Assembly (NCBI RefSeq): GCF_026341125.1
Contig: NZ_JAPEOR010000001.1
Coordinates: forward strand, 2,418,001-2,482,000
Direction: 5' to 3'
DNA: 64,000 bases
Origin: Streptomyces sp. NBC_01142
GTDB taxonomy: Bacteria; Actinomycetota; Actinomycetes; Streptomycetales; Streptomycetaceae
Position 1 is the first letter of the stretch. Each line of letters begins with the position of its first letter. The notes under the pieces are model-generated. The model saw only the letters and a program-made list of their open reading frames with translations. It was not told the origin of the DNA and did no database searches. The position numbers were made by a program, and so were the translations under genes. Of this stretch, positions 26,758-35,663 are shown in pieces.

Positions 26758-27927
26758 ATGCGCTTCCGCCACCCCGACGGGACCACCGTCCACCTCTCCT
26801 ACTGCACCAACGTCCACCCCGCCGAAACCCTCGACGGTGTACTCGCCCAGCTTCGCGACCACTGCGAGCCCGTACGCAAACGCCTCGGCCGGGACCGCCT
26901 CGGCATCGGTCTCTGGCTCGCCAAGGACGCCGCCCACGCCCTGATCAACGACCCGGCGGCGCTGCGCGGCCTGCGCGCCGAACTCGACCGCCGCGGCCTG
27001 GAGGTCGTCACCCTCAACGGCTTCCCCTACGAGGGATTCGGTGCCGAGGAGGTCAAGTACCGCGTCTACAAGCCGGACTGGACCGCTCCCGAACGGCTCG
27101 CCCACACCACCGACCTGGCCCGCCTCCTCGCCGCCCTCCTTCCCGACGACGTCACCGAAGGCACCATCTCCACCCTCCCGCTCGCCTGGCGTACACCCTT
27201 CGCCGACACCGCGGCCGAGGCCGCGCACACCGCCCTGGCCACCCTCTCCGCGCGCCTCGACGCACTGGAGGAGCTGACCGGAAAGTCGATACGCATCGGT
27301 CTGGAGCCGGAGCCCGGCTGCACGGTCGAGACCACCGCCGACGCGATACGCCCCCTCACCGCCATCGGATCCCGGCGGATCGGCATCTGCATCGACACCT
27401 GCCACCTCGCCACCTCCTTCGAAGATCCCGGAACAGCCCTCGCCGCCCTCGACGCGGCAGGCGTCACCATCCCCAAGGCCCAGCTGTCCGCCGCCCTCCA
27501 CGCCCAGGAACCCCACCTCCCCGAAGTACGCGCCGCCCTCGCCGCCTTCGCCGAGCCCCGCTTCCTCCACCAGACCCGCACCCGCACCGCCGCCGGGCTT
27601 CGCGGCACCGACGACCTCGACGAGGCACTCGCCGGCGAGACGCTGCCCGACGGCGCCCCGTGGCGCGCCCACTTCCACGTCCCCCTGCACGCCCCGCCCG
27701 CCCCGCCGCTCGCCTCCACCCTCCCCGTACTCCAGGACGCCCTGACGCAGCTTGTCGGCGGCACCGGTCCCCGCACCCGCCATCTCGAGGTCGAGACGTA
27801 CACCTGGCAGGCGCTCCCCTCCGAGCTGCGTCCCCGCAACCGCACCCAGCTGGCCGACGGGATCGCCGCCGAACTCACCCTCGCCCGCGATCTCCTGACG
27901 GACCTCGGCCTGAAGGAGCTCCCATGA
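26758..27927 (+). CDS. eboE: EboE metabolite traffic protein, TIM-barrel
   Basis: 389 residues. The N-terminal signature LSYCTNVHPAETLDGVLAQL is characteristic of EboE. A TIM barrel of the AP endonuclease/xylose isomerase class follows: GIGLEPEPGC is present as IGLEPEPGCTVE, then GICIDTCHLATSFED with metal-binding Asp/His, and a final HLEVETYTW with Glu. The C-terminal half is Arg/Ala rich and less conserved. It probably isomerises or rearranges the sugar-derived ring; this has not been shown for the family as far as I know. Its stop overlaps eboF (ATGA). Confidence 0.88.
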   Translation: MRFRHPDGTTVHLSYCTNVHPAETLDGVLAQLRDHCEPVRKRLGRDRLGIGLWLAKDAAHALINDPAALRGLRAELDRRGLEVVTLNGFPYEGFGAEEVKYRVYKPDWTAPERLAHTTDLARLLAALLPDDVTEGTISTLPLAWRTPFADTAAEAAHTALATLSARLDALEELTGKSIRIGLEPEPGCTVETTADAIRPLTAIGSRRIGICIDTCHLATSFEDPGTALAALDAAGVTIPKAQLSAALHAQEPHLPEVRAALAAFAEPRFLHQTRTRTAAGLRGTDDLDEALAGETLPDGAPWRAHFHVPLHAPPAPPLASTLPVLQDALTQLVGGTGPRTRHLEVETYTWQALPSELRPRNRTQLADGIAAELTLARDLLTDLGLKELP

Positions 27928-29399
27928 CCGATGCCAGCGACAGCAGCGATGTCAGCGATGCCACCGACGCCGCCACCCCCAGCGACCGCAACGACCCCGC
28001 CGGGACCGCAAGCCCCACCCCTCTCCTGGTCCTGGACGTCGTCGGTCTCACCCCCCGGCTCCTCGACCACATGCCCCACCTGAAATCCCTCGCCCGGTCC
28101 GGCTCCCAGGCCCCCCTTTCCACTGTGCTGCCCGCCGTCACCTGTGCCGCCCAGTCCACCTTCCTCACCGGCGCACTCCCCGCCGAACACGGCATCGTCG
28201 CCAACGGCTGGTACTTCCGTGAACTCGGCGACGTCCTGCTGTGGCGCCAGCACAACGGCCTCGTCTCCGGCGACAAGATCTGGGACGCCGCCCGCCGTGT
28301 CCACCCCGGCTACACCGTTGCCAACATCTGCTGGTGGTACGCGATGGGCGCAGACACCGACATCACTGTCACTCCCCGCCCCGTCTACTACGCGGACGGC
28401 CGCAAGGAACCCGACTGCTACACCCGGCCCCCGGCCCTGCACGACGAACTCACCCGGAAATTCGGCACCTTCCCCCTCTTCCACTTCTGGGGCCCGGGCG
28501 CGGACATCGTCTCCAGCCAGTGGATCGCCGACGCGACCCGCCACATCATGCGCACCCGACACCCCGACCTGACCCTGTGCTACCTCCCGCATCTCGACTA
28601 CGACCTGCAGCGCTACGGCCCCGACGACCCCCGCTCCTACCGTGCCGCCGCCGACCTCGACGCCGTCATCGCTCCGCTGCTGGACGATGCCCGTCAGGAA
28701 GGCCGCACCGTCGTCGCCCTGTCGGAGTACGGCATCACCCGCGTCAGCCGGCCCGTCGACATCAACCGCGCCCTGCGCCGCGCCGGCCTGCTCGAAGTGC
28801 ACACCCAGGACGGCATGGAGTACCTCGACCCGATGGCCTCACGGGCCTTCGCCGTCGCCGACCACCAGCTCGCCCATGTCTACGTACGCCACCCCGAAGA
28901 CCCCGGAGAACTCGCCGCCACCCGCGAAGCCCTCGAGGACCTCCCGGGCATCGAGCAACTCCTCGACGACGAGGGAAAGAAGGCCCACGGCCTCGACCAC
29001 CCCCGGTCCGGCGAGCTCGTCGCCATCGCGGAACCCGACGCCTGGTTCACGTACTACTACTGGCTCGACGACGCCCGCGCCCCCGACTTCGCCCAGCTCG
29101 TCGAGATCCACCGCAAACCCGGCTACGACCCGGTCGAGCTGTTCATGGACCCGCTCGACCCGTACGTACGCCTCAAGGCGGCCAAGGCGATCGTCCGCAA
29201 GAAGCTCGGCATGCGCTACCGCCTGGCGGTCGTGCCCCTCGACCCCTCACCTATTCGCGGCAGCCATGGCCGCCTTCCCACGAGCGACGACAGTGACAAC
29301 GGACCGCTCATTCTGTGCTCCACCCCCCGCGCTGTGGATGGCCGTGTCGCGGCCACCGATGTGAAGTCCCTGCTGCTTCAACTCGCTGGTCTCCACTGA
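27924..29399 (+). CDS. eboF: EboF-type alkaline phosphatase superfamily phosphodiesterase
   Basis: 491 residues. The first ~32 residues are a Ser/Asp/Ala repeat (SDSSDVSDATDAA) that precedes the folded domain. The domain is of the nucleotide pyrophosphatase/phosphodiesterase kind: LLVLDVVGLTPRLLDH supplies a metal-binding Asp, and TCAAQSTFLTGALPAEHGI the Thr nucleophile and His. LPHLDYDLQRYG and ALSEYGITRV supply further Asp/His or Glu ligands. It likely removes a phosphate or cleaves a phosphodiester of the pathway lipid. No signal peptide is seen. A 37-base gap leads to the secreted TIM barrel. Confidence 0.87.
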   Translation: MTDASDSSDVSDATDAATPSDRNDPAGTASPTPLLVLDVVGLTPRLLDHMPHLKSLARSGSQAPLSTVLPAVTCAAQSTFLTGALPAEHGIVANGWYFRELGDVLLWRQHNGLVSGDKIWDAARRVHPGYTVANICWWYAMGADTDITVTPRPVYYADGRKEPDCYTRPPALHDELTRKFGTFPLFHFWGPGADIVSSQWIADATRHIMRTRHPDLTLCYLPHLDYDLQRYGPDDPRSYRAAADLDAVIAPLLDDARQEGRTVVALSEYGITRVSRPVDINRALRRAGLLEVHTQDGMEYLDPMASRAFAVADHQLAHVYVRHPEDPGELAATREALEDLPGIEQLLDDEGKKAHGLDHPRSGELVAIAEPDAWFTYYYWLDDARAPDFAQLVEIHRKPGYDPVELFMDPLDPYVRLKAAKAIVRKKLGMRYRLAVVPLDPSPIRGSHGRLPTSDDSDNGPLILCSTPRAVDGRVAATDVKSLLLQLAGLH

Positions 29400-29436
29400 A
29401 CCAGACGCCACTGACAATCCGATCCCAGGAGATCCC

Positions 29437-30468
29437 ATGAGCCGCACGAGCAAGGCCAACGACCCCGAACTCGCCCACAAGCTCAGCAGACGCAACATGC
29501 TCGGCGTCGCCGCGGGCGCGACCGCCGCCGCCCTCCTCGGCGCCTCGGCGAGCCCCGCCGCCGCCCACAGCAAGGGCCGCGGCCGCCCCGTCCTTCCCCC
29601 CGGCCGCCTCGGCATCCAGCTGTACTCGCTGCGCGACAAGGTCTCCACCCTCGGATTCGCCAAGGTCTTCGCCGAGCTGGAGCGCTATGGATACGACGAG
29701 GTCGAGTACGCCGGCTACACCCAGGGCGCCGCGGGCGCCATCACCCTTGCCCAGCTCAGGCAGTTGACCCGTGACCACGGACTGCGCGGAATCGGCAGCC
29801 ATGTCAACTACTACGACGACAGCAACCCGGGCGCCTACAGCTTCGCTCAGAACCTCGACAGGGTCCTCGACGACGCCCAGGCCCTCGGCCTCGAGCACAT
29901 CGGCACCGCATCCGGCCCCTGGCGCTACGGTGCGACGGTCGACGGCTGGAAACGCTGCGCGGAGGACTTCAACCACTACGGCGCCGAGGCACGCAAGCGC
30001 GGCATGAAGTTCTACCAGCACAACCACGCCGAGGAATTCTCCTTCGCGACCGACAAACCGCACATCCGCCTCTATGACGTTCTGCTGGCCGAGACCGACC
30101 CCGACCTGGTCTTCCTGGAGATGGACATCTACTGGGCGTACGCGGGCCAGTTCCGCTTCTCCCAGCGCGTCGACGGCACGCCCGCTCCTTTCGACCCGCT
30201 GCGCTATGTCCTCAAGCAGCCCGACCGCTACCCGCTCTTCCACGTCAAGGACGGCGAACACGACGCGTCCGCCCGCGACGGGTACCGCATGGTCGACGTC
30301 GGGGACGGGGACATCGACTACAAGCGTTTCATCTCCGCGGTGAGCAGGACTCACGGCGGACGCAAGGACCACCACTGGCAGGCCGAGCACGACAACCCCG
30401 TCGAGTCGTTCGCGTTCGCCCGCAAGTCCAGCGCTCACCTTCACTCACTGCGCGAGAAGGACTGCTAG
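29437..30468 (+). CDS. Tat-secreted sugar isomerase-like TIM barrel
   Basis: 343 residues with AGGAGA upstream. A twin-arginine signal is clear (LSRRNMLGVAAGATAAALL, then ASPAAAH). The mature part is a xylose-isomerase-like TIM barrel: LGIQLYSLRDK at the start, YQHNHAEEF, FLEMDIYWAYAGQ, PLFHVKDGEHD and AEHDNP carry the Glu/His/Asp metal positions. Homologues occur with ThuA and DUF1080 proteins in bacteria that handle keto sugars outside the cytoplasm. Export by Tat suggests the metal is loaded first. It is the last gene before the 12-bp terminator at 30519. Confidence 0.9.
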   Translation: MSRTSKANDPELAHKLSRRNMLGVAAGATAAALLGASASPAAAHSKGRGRPVLPPGRLGIQLYSLRDKVSTLGFAKVFAELERYGYDEVEYAGYTQGAAGAITLAQLRQLTRDHGLRGIGSHVNYYDDSNPGAYSFAQNLDRVLDDAQALGLEHIGTASGPWRYGATVDGWKRCAEDFNHYGAEARKRGMKFYQHNHAEEFSFATDKPHIRLYDVLLAETDPDLVFLEMDIYWAYAGQFRFSQRVDGTPAPFDPLRYVLKQPDRYPLFHVKDGEHDASARDGYRMVDVGDGDIDYKRFISAVSRTHGGRKDHHWQAEHDNPVESFAFARKSSAHLHSLREKDC

Positions 30469-30518
30469 GACGCCGCACGGCTCCCTGCCAGACCGCCAGA
30501 CCGCCAGACCGCCAGGCC

Positions 30519-30546
30519 GCCCGTCGGCGACGATTCGCCGACGGGC
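30519..30546 (+). terminator. Operon terminator: 12-bp perfect hairpin
   Basis: GCCCGTCGGCGA and TCGCCGACGGGC pair around the loop CGAT, 50 bases after the last gene of the ebo-type operon. Just before it is a short tandem repeat of CCAGACCG-type units (30487-30518). Confidence 0.85.
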
Positions 30547-30724
30547 GTCTCGCGTGCTCATGTGTGTCCGCCGTACATCCTGCGTACGAACAACATCTTG
30601 CTACCGACCAGTAGAGGGAATGTTGCCTTCCGTCCATCATGGGACGCGAGCATGCCAAGACTCGTCTGTCTGTTCGGGACAGACGGGCCTTCTCTGAGCT
30701 GTTCCGAGACCCAGGAGACCCCCC

Positions 30725-31390
30725 ATGCATGTACGCAAATGGAGAACGCGGACGGCGGCGACCTTCGCTGCGCTGGCGTTCACCATGGCCACCCCGGTGG
30801 CGTCGGCAGCGGACGCGACCGCCTCGAACCGGTCGGCACACACGGCAGTTCATGCCGCACAGCAGTCGCCTGCGGGTACGGCGCAGCTCCTGGACGTCGA
30901 CTACGGGACCTGGCAGCGTGACGTGGCCGCCGTTGTCGCCGTGGCCCGCCCGTACATCGAGCAGCGGACCTCGGGCGCCTCCGGCGAGAAGCAGGCGATC
31001 GTCCTGGACATCGACAACACCTCGCTCGAGACGGACTTCCGTAACTTCTGGGAGTACCCGACCCCGGCGGTCAAGCCGGTCCTCGACCTCGCCCGCTTCG
31101 CGGACTCCCGCGGCGTGGACGTCTTCTTCGTCACCGCCCGGCCGGGCATCATCTATTCGCTCACCCAGTACAACCTGCGAAAGGTCGGCTACCCGGTCTC
31201 CGGTCTGTACGTGCGGGACCTGCCCGACCTCTTCGACGAGGTGAGCGCCTACAAGACCGGCAAGCGGGCGGAGATCGAGGCGAAGGGCTACACCATCATC
31301 GCCAACATCGGGAACAAGCCCAGCGACCTGGTGGGCGGTCACGCCGAGCGGACATTCAAGCTGCCTGACTACGACGGCCAGTTGTCGTGA
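30725..31390 (+). CDS. Secreted acid phosphatase, HAD superfamily class B/IIIB
   Basis: 221 residues with AGGAGA upstream. The signal peptide ends near ASAADA (about residue 28). The HAD nucleophile motif is VLDIDNTSLE with Asp95 and Asp97. FFVTARPG supplies motif II, TGKRAEIEAKG the lysine, and ANIGNKPSDLVGG the final acidic motif. The family hydrolyses phosphomonoesters outside the cell. Its own promoter probably lies in 30547-30724, since a strong terminator separates it from the previous operon. A hairpin follows at 31403-31432. Confidence 0.9.
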   Translation: MHVRKWRTRTAATFAALAFTMATPVASAADATASNRSAHTAVHAAQQSPAGTAQLLDVDYGTWQRDVAAVVAVARPYIEQRTSGASGEKQAIVLDIDNTSLETDFRNFWEYPTPAVKPVLDLARFADSRGVDVFFVTARPGIIYSLTQYNLRKVGYPVSGLYVRDLPDLFDEVSAYKTGKRAEIEAKGYTIIANIGNKPSDLVGGHAERTFKLPDYDGQLS

Positions 31391-31402
31391 AACAGCGGGT
31401 GG

Positions 31403-31432
31403 CTGCGGCGCCCGGTTTCCCGGCCGCCGCAG
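31403..31432 (+). terminator. Hairpin after the phosphatase gene
   Basis: CTGCGGC (31403-31409) pairs with GCCGCAG (31426-31432), with inner CCGG/CCGG pairing. It lies 13 bases after the stop. Confidence 0.5.
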
Positions 31433-31579
31433 TCCCCCGCAGGTCCGCTGCCCGCCGCACCCAGCCGCCCGGACCGGATCAGCCCATGTCTCGGCGGATC
31501 GGACATGGATCGGGCTCGATACGCCCCCCGCGGCCGCCCCGGCGGATGCAGGAGCACCGCGACACAGCCGGCGAACAGC

Positions 31580-32193
31580 GAGATCGCCCGTGTCATCAGC
31601 CCTGACAACCTCAACTGCCCCGGCCTGATCAGCCCGGGCCAGTCCGATGCCGGCATCATCCCGGCCGGCATCGCCGCCAAGCCCGGGCAGGCCGGACTCG
31701 TCTCCAAGCCCGGGCAGGCCGAACTCGTCTCCAAGCCCGGGCAGGCCGGACTCGTCTCCAAGTCGGGCACGCTCACGTATCAACTCATGTACGAGCTGCG
31801 GGAGACAGGCCCTCGTCCGCGGTCGGCATCGGAAGCGACCCGGTCGTCGGCGCGCCCCCACATCGACCGCCCTGCCGCCTTCCAGCAGGGCCCGGACACC
31901 GAACTCATCGTGCTCGTCGAGGAGATCGGAGGTGACGCCGAGGAACGCGCGGCGGCGTACATCGCCGATGACATCAGCAAGCCTGTCGTCGGCCACATCG
32001 CAGGCTTCACTGCTCCGGAGGGCAGGACGATGGGCGCCGTGCCGGCGCCATCGGCTCAGGCTCCTCCGACACCGTGCACGCCAAGAAACAGGCCCTCGAA
32101 GCGGCTGGGGTACACGTCGGAGCGATCCCCACCGAGATCTCGCGACTCGTCCTCGACCGCCTCGCGCAGCCCGGTGACGTCGCCGATCATTGA
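31580..32193 (+). pseudogene. sucD: Decayed succinyl-CoA synthetase alpha subunit
   Basis: The region encodes recognisable SucD pieces in shifting frames: NCPGLISPGQSDAGIIP, SKSGTLTYQLMYELRE, DTELIVLVEEIGGDAEE and FTAPEGRTMG. In another frame the tail KKQALEAAGVHVGA runs to the TGA at 32191. The N-terminal ~120 residues, including the CoA-binding Rossmann part, are missing. At least three frame changes are needed (near 31815, 31855 in a run of five C, and 32035). A 27-bp unit is present three times (31679-31759), repeating KPGQAGLVS. No sucC is beside it. The open frame continues into the next gene by chance. Confidence 0.8.
31679..31759 (+). repeat. 27-bp tandem triplication inside the sucD remnant
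   Basis: Three in-frame copies of AAGCCCGGGCAGGCCG-starting units; copy two differs by one base. Functional SucD has this segment once. Confidence 0.85.
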
Positions 32194-32269
32194 CGCCGAG
32201 TGCGTGCCACACACTCACGGCCGTTCATCCGGCCCCTCCCGCCCCCTTTCGAGCGGAGACCACATCCTC

Positions 32270-33823
32270 ATGGCGCCCACCCGCACCCCGACCCTCACCC
32301 TCAAGCCGGGCACCGCCTGGTCCGACGCCTGGCAGCGCTGCCTCGCCGTCGCCCCCGAGTCCTTCCGGGACGACCGCGTGCTGAATCTCTGGGACGCCCA
32401 GTGGCAGCCCGACGGCAGCCCCCTGCCCGCCACCAGCCCGATCGACCTCAGTCCGATCGCGGGACCGCCGCGCCTGGACGCGGCCACCGCCCAGAAGACC
32501 GTACGGGCCTCGCTCGACCAGCACCGCGCCTGGCGGCACGTTCCTCTGGCGGAGCGCCGGGCCCGCGTCGCCGCCACGCTCGACGTCCTCACCGAACACC
32601 GCGAGCTGCTCGCCCTGCTCCTGGTCTGGGAGATCGGCAAGCCATGGCGGCTCGCACAGGCCGACGTCGACCGTGCGATCGACGGAGTGCGCTGGTACGT
32701 CGACGGCGCCGAGCCCATGCTGGCGGACCGTACGCCGCTGCCCGGCCCGGTCTCCAACATCGCCAGCTGGAACTACCCGATGTCCGTCCTGGTGCACGCG
32801 ATGCTCGTGCAGGCACTGGCCGGGAACGCGGTGATCGCCAAGACCCCGACCGACGGCGGCGTCGCCTGCCTCACCCTGGCCTGCGCTCTCGCCGCCCGCG
32901 AAGGCATCCCGATCACGCTGGTCAGCGGCAGCGGCGGCGAACTCTCCGAGGCCCTGGTGCGCTCCCCGGAGATCGGCTGCGTCTCCTTCGTCGGCGGCCG
33001 CGACACCGGGGCCCGTATCGCCACCGCAGTCGCCGACCTCGGCAAACGCCACATCCTCGAGCAGGAGGGCCTCAACACCTGGGGCGTCTGGAACTACACC
33101 GACTGGGACGCGCTCACCGCCGTGATTCCCAAGCTCTTCGACTACGGAAAACAGCGCTGTACGGCGTATCCGCGCTTCGTGGTCCAGCGAGCGCTGTTCG
33201 CGGAATTCCTGGCGGCCTACCTCCCCGCCGTACGTTCCGTCCGTACCGGCCACCCCCTGGCGGTCGAGAACCCGGCCGACTCCCTCCCCACCCTGGACTT
33301 CGGCCCGCTGATCAACGCGGCGAAGGCCGAGGAGCTGACGGACCAGGTGGCCGAGGCGATCGACCGCGGCGCGGTCCCGCTGTACCGGGGCTCACTCACC
33401 GACGGCCGTTTCCTCCCAGGCCAGGACACCTCGGCGTACGTCCACCCGGTGACACTCCTGAACCCCCCGCCCTCCTCTCCGCTCCACCACGCGGAACCGT
33501 TCGGCCCGGTCGACACGATCGTCCTGGTCGACACGGAGGCGGAACTGCTCGCCGCGATGAACGCCTCGAACGGGGCGCTGGTCGCCACCCTGTCGACCGA
33601 CGACCCGGCGACGTACGAGCGACTGGCCCCGCAGATCCGTGCCTTCAAGGTCGGACACGGGAAGCCGCGCTCCCGCGGTGACCGCGACGAGCTGTTCGGC
33701 GGCTTCGGGGGCTCGTGGCGGGGCGCCTTCGTCGGCGGCGAGCTGCTGGTGCACGCGGTGACCGAGGGGCCCGAGGGCGAGCGCTTGCCGGGCAACTTCC
33801 CCGACTACCACCTGATGCCCTAA
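32270..33823 (+). CDS. Aldehyde dehydrogenase family protein
   Basis: 517 residues from the ATG at 32270 with GGAG upstream. The upstream frame is continuous with the sucD remnant but is not part of the gene. The fold is NAD(P)-dependent aldehyde dehydrogenase: SNIASWNYP has the conserved Asn, LEQEGLN holds Glu266, and GKQRCTAYPR the catalytic Cys297. The spacing of the two residues (31) is slightly short, and the usual F-T-G-S motif is FVGGRDTG, so it is a divergent member. Substrate unknown. Its stop overlaps that of the convergent DUF2254 gene by four bases (CTAA). Confidence 0.85.
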   Translation: MAPTRTPTLTLKPGTAWSDAWQRCLAVAPESFRDDRVLNLWDAQWQPDGSPLPATSPIDLSPIAGPPRLDAATAQKTVRASLDQHRAWRHVPLAERRARVAATLDVLTEHRELLALLLVWEIGKPWRLAQADVDRAIDGVRWYVDGAEPMLADRTPLPGPVSNIASWNYPMSVLVHAMLVQALAGNAVIAKTPTDGGVACLTLACALAAREGIPITLVSGSGGELSEALVRSPEIGCVSFVGGRDTGARIATAVADLGKRHILEQEGLNTWGVWNYTDWDALTAVIPKLFDYGKQRCTAYPRFVVQRALFAEFLAAYLPAVRSVRTGHPLAVENPADSLPTLDFGPLINAAKAEELTDQVAEAIDRGAVPLYRGSLTDGRFLPGQDTSAYVHPVTLLNPPPSSPLHHAEPFGPVDTIVLVDTEAELLAAMNASNGALVATLSTDDPATYERLAPQIRAFKVGHGKPRSRGDRDELFGGFGGSWRGAFVGGELLVHAVTEGPEGERLPGNFPDYHLMP

Positions 33824-35124
33824 CCGATGCCCTGGTGGTCGGGGGTGAGGGCGAACTCGCGCTCGGCCGCCTCCGGCACCGTACGCTCCACGGCCTGCAC
33901 GAGGAGCGTACGGTGCCGGACCAGTGGCTCCCTCCGCTCCTCCGGCGCGAGAAGCAGCAGATCGTCGATGCCGGCCAGAATCCGCCGGGACACCTGTGGA
34001 TTCCCCTGCGCATGGAGCCGCATCTCGGCCAGCCCCAGATCCACCAGGTCGGTCCACCCGGGCACGTCCTGCACCAGCCGCACGTCGCCGCGCCGGTCCC
34101 GGTGGTGCACCTCCCCGAGCGGCCGGCGGGCCACGGCCGCCAGGAACTGCACGACCCGGTCCAGGCACTGCACGGCGGTGGTCGGGTCGTTCACGGCCGG
34201 TGACAGCGACCGCAGCCCGATGTCCGACAGCTGACGCAGACCGAACGCGAGATCCTGGTGAAACGTCCGCTCGACTCCGACGGAGACCGTGTATCGCAGC
34301 GCGCGGCGAGGCGGCGCGCTCCCGCCGTGCACGGCGAGCACCGGCGTCCCCGGCACCACGAAATCCCCGATCCGCGGAATGAGTCGCAGCACCACACCCT
34401 GCCGCCGCGCGGTCCGCACCAGCCGGGCCACATTCACATCCAACAGCACCCCCGCCCGCCCCTGGTACGCGATCCGTGCGGTCTCGGGCGGCAGCCGGGC
34501 CCCACCCGGCACCACGACGGGCTGCCGGTGCAGCACCTGGAAGGAGTCCCGGGTGATCCGCTCGACGACCGGCCCGATCTGCATCAGCCGCAGCGTCGAG
34601 GACACATAGCCGATGAACAGGAACAGGCTCAGCAGCACCAGCAGGATGGTCAGCACGCTCTGCAGCAACGGCACGGAGGTGACGCGCCGCGGATCGGTCT
34701 CGCTCTCGTACGAGCTCAGTACCAGCAGTGAGAACAGGAACGTCGACAGGAACACGGTCAGCGTGAGCTTGCTGATCCGGCTCCGTACGAAGATCCGCAC
34801 GACCCGGGGCGTGAGCTGCCCGCTGGCCATCTGCACGGCCACCAGCGAGATGCTGAAGACGACGCCGATGAAGGTCATCATCGCGGAGCTGATGGTGGTG
34901 ACGATGGTCTTGGTGTCCTCGGCGAACGAGATCAGATCGCCGAGCTCCTCGTACGCCTCCTGGTCCTTCAGGTATGCGACGAGCCGGGCGTCCACCTCGT
35001 CTGCCACCCACCACAGGAGCATCGCGCACACCAGCCCGGCGGTCGGCGCGAACCAGAAGGTGTCCCGCAGATGCTCGCGCAGCGGCGAGAGCAAGCGGGG
35101 CCGTCGATAGCTGCGATCACTCAC
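33820..35124 (-). CDS. DUF2254 integral membrane protein
   Basis: 434 residues from a GTG at 35124 (VSDRSYRRPRLLSPL), preferred to an upstream extension of low coding quality. Four membrane spans are visible in the first ~220 residues (PTAGLVCAMLLWWVADE, MMTFIGVVFSISLVAVQMAS, LSTFLFSLLVLSSY, LLSLFLFIGYV). A soluble part follows with the conserved GDFVVPGTPVLAVHG and LSPAVNDPTTAVQCLDR. The family is widespread and its function unknown. The GC-rich second half is relatively conserved. A tRNA gene lies 230 bases upstream on the other strand. Confidence 0.9.
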   Translation of the reverse strand: MSDRSYRRPRLLSPLREHLRDTFWFAPTAGLVCAMLLWWVADEVDARLVAYLKDQEAYEELGDLISFAEDTKTIVTTISSAMMTFIGVVFSISLVAVQMASGQLTPRVVRIFVRSRISKLTLTVFLSTFLFSLLVLSSYESETDPRRVTSVPLLQSVLTILLVLLSLFLFIGYVSSTLRLMQIGPVVERITRDSFQVLHRQPVVVPGGARLPPETARIAYQGRAGVLLDVNVARLVRTARRQGVVLRLIPRIGDFVVPGTPVLAVHGGSAPPRRALRYTVSVGVERTFHQDLAFGLRQLSDIGLRSLSPAVNDPTTAVQCLDRVVQFLAAVARRPLGEVHHRDRRGDVRLVQDVPGWTDLVDLGLAEMRLHAQGNPQVSRRILAGIDDLLLLAPEERREPLVRHRTLLVQAVERTVPEAAEREFALTPDHQGIG

Positions 35125-35354
35125 GTACGCGAAGGTAGCGCCACGACCGCGTTCAGGGTCGGACGTCGCGGGGCGATCCCCTGGACTGTGCGTACGCGGA
35201 ACGCAACACTCTGTACGCAGGTGGGGCGACGTGGGCCGGACGGCCTCGAACGAGTCCGCCGCACCCCACTGACCACGGGATATGCAGGTGAAGGGCACCT
35301 CAAACCCCTGGTATTGTTGTCCATGTCGCCACGGGAAACCGGGGCGGTCACCTG

Positions 35355-35442
35355 GTCCGGGTGGCGGAATGGCAGACGCGCTAGCTTGAGGTGCTAGTGC
35401 CCTTTATCGGGCGTGGGGGTTCAAGTCCCCCCTCGGACACCA
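35355..35442 (+). tRNA. tRNA-Leu (GAG)
   Basis: Acceptor GTCCGGG pairs with CTCGGAC (one G-U). The anticodon stem CTAGC/GCTAG encloses the loop TTGAGGT, with anticodon GAG at 35388-35390. A long variable arm (class II, as expected for Leu) and the T arm GGGGGTTCAAGTCCCCC follow. CCA is encoded (35440-35442). It reads CUC and CUU codons. Confidence 0.95.
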
Positions 35443-35446
35443 GAGA

Positions 35447-35471
35447 GACCCCAGTTCATCTGGGGTCTTTT
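35447..35471 (+). terminator. Rho-independent terminator of tRNA-Leu
   Basis: GACCCCAG and CTGGGGTC pair around TTCAT, followed directly by TTTTGCGTTT. It starts five bases after CCA. Confidence 0.9.
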
Positions 35472-35663
35472 GCGTTTCCAGGCCAGAGGCGGGGTGGTTG
35501 CAGCCCCCGAACGGGCCGTTCCGCTCCCGGTTCTCCGCCCCGATCATCGCTCGGACTCTTGTCGCAGGCCCCTGTGGCCTGGTCTTGTGTACCGCGGCAG
35601 CCAAGGACGGGTCTGCCGACGGGTTGCGCGCGTTCCGTGTGGCCGTAGGCGATGGGGAGCAGC

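Noticed and set aside
31505..33823. A 772-residue open frame that would fuse SucD-like and aldehyde dehydrogenase sequence
   Set aside because: The upstream part is a frameshifted remnant; the dehydrogenase has its own ATG and ribosome site at 32270.
35355..35500. tRNA-Leu as an integration site of a mobile element
   Set aside because: No integrase, no duplicated tRNA end and no mobile genes lie downstream.
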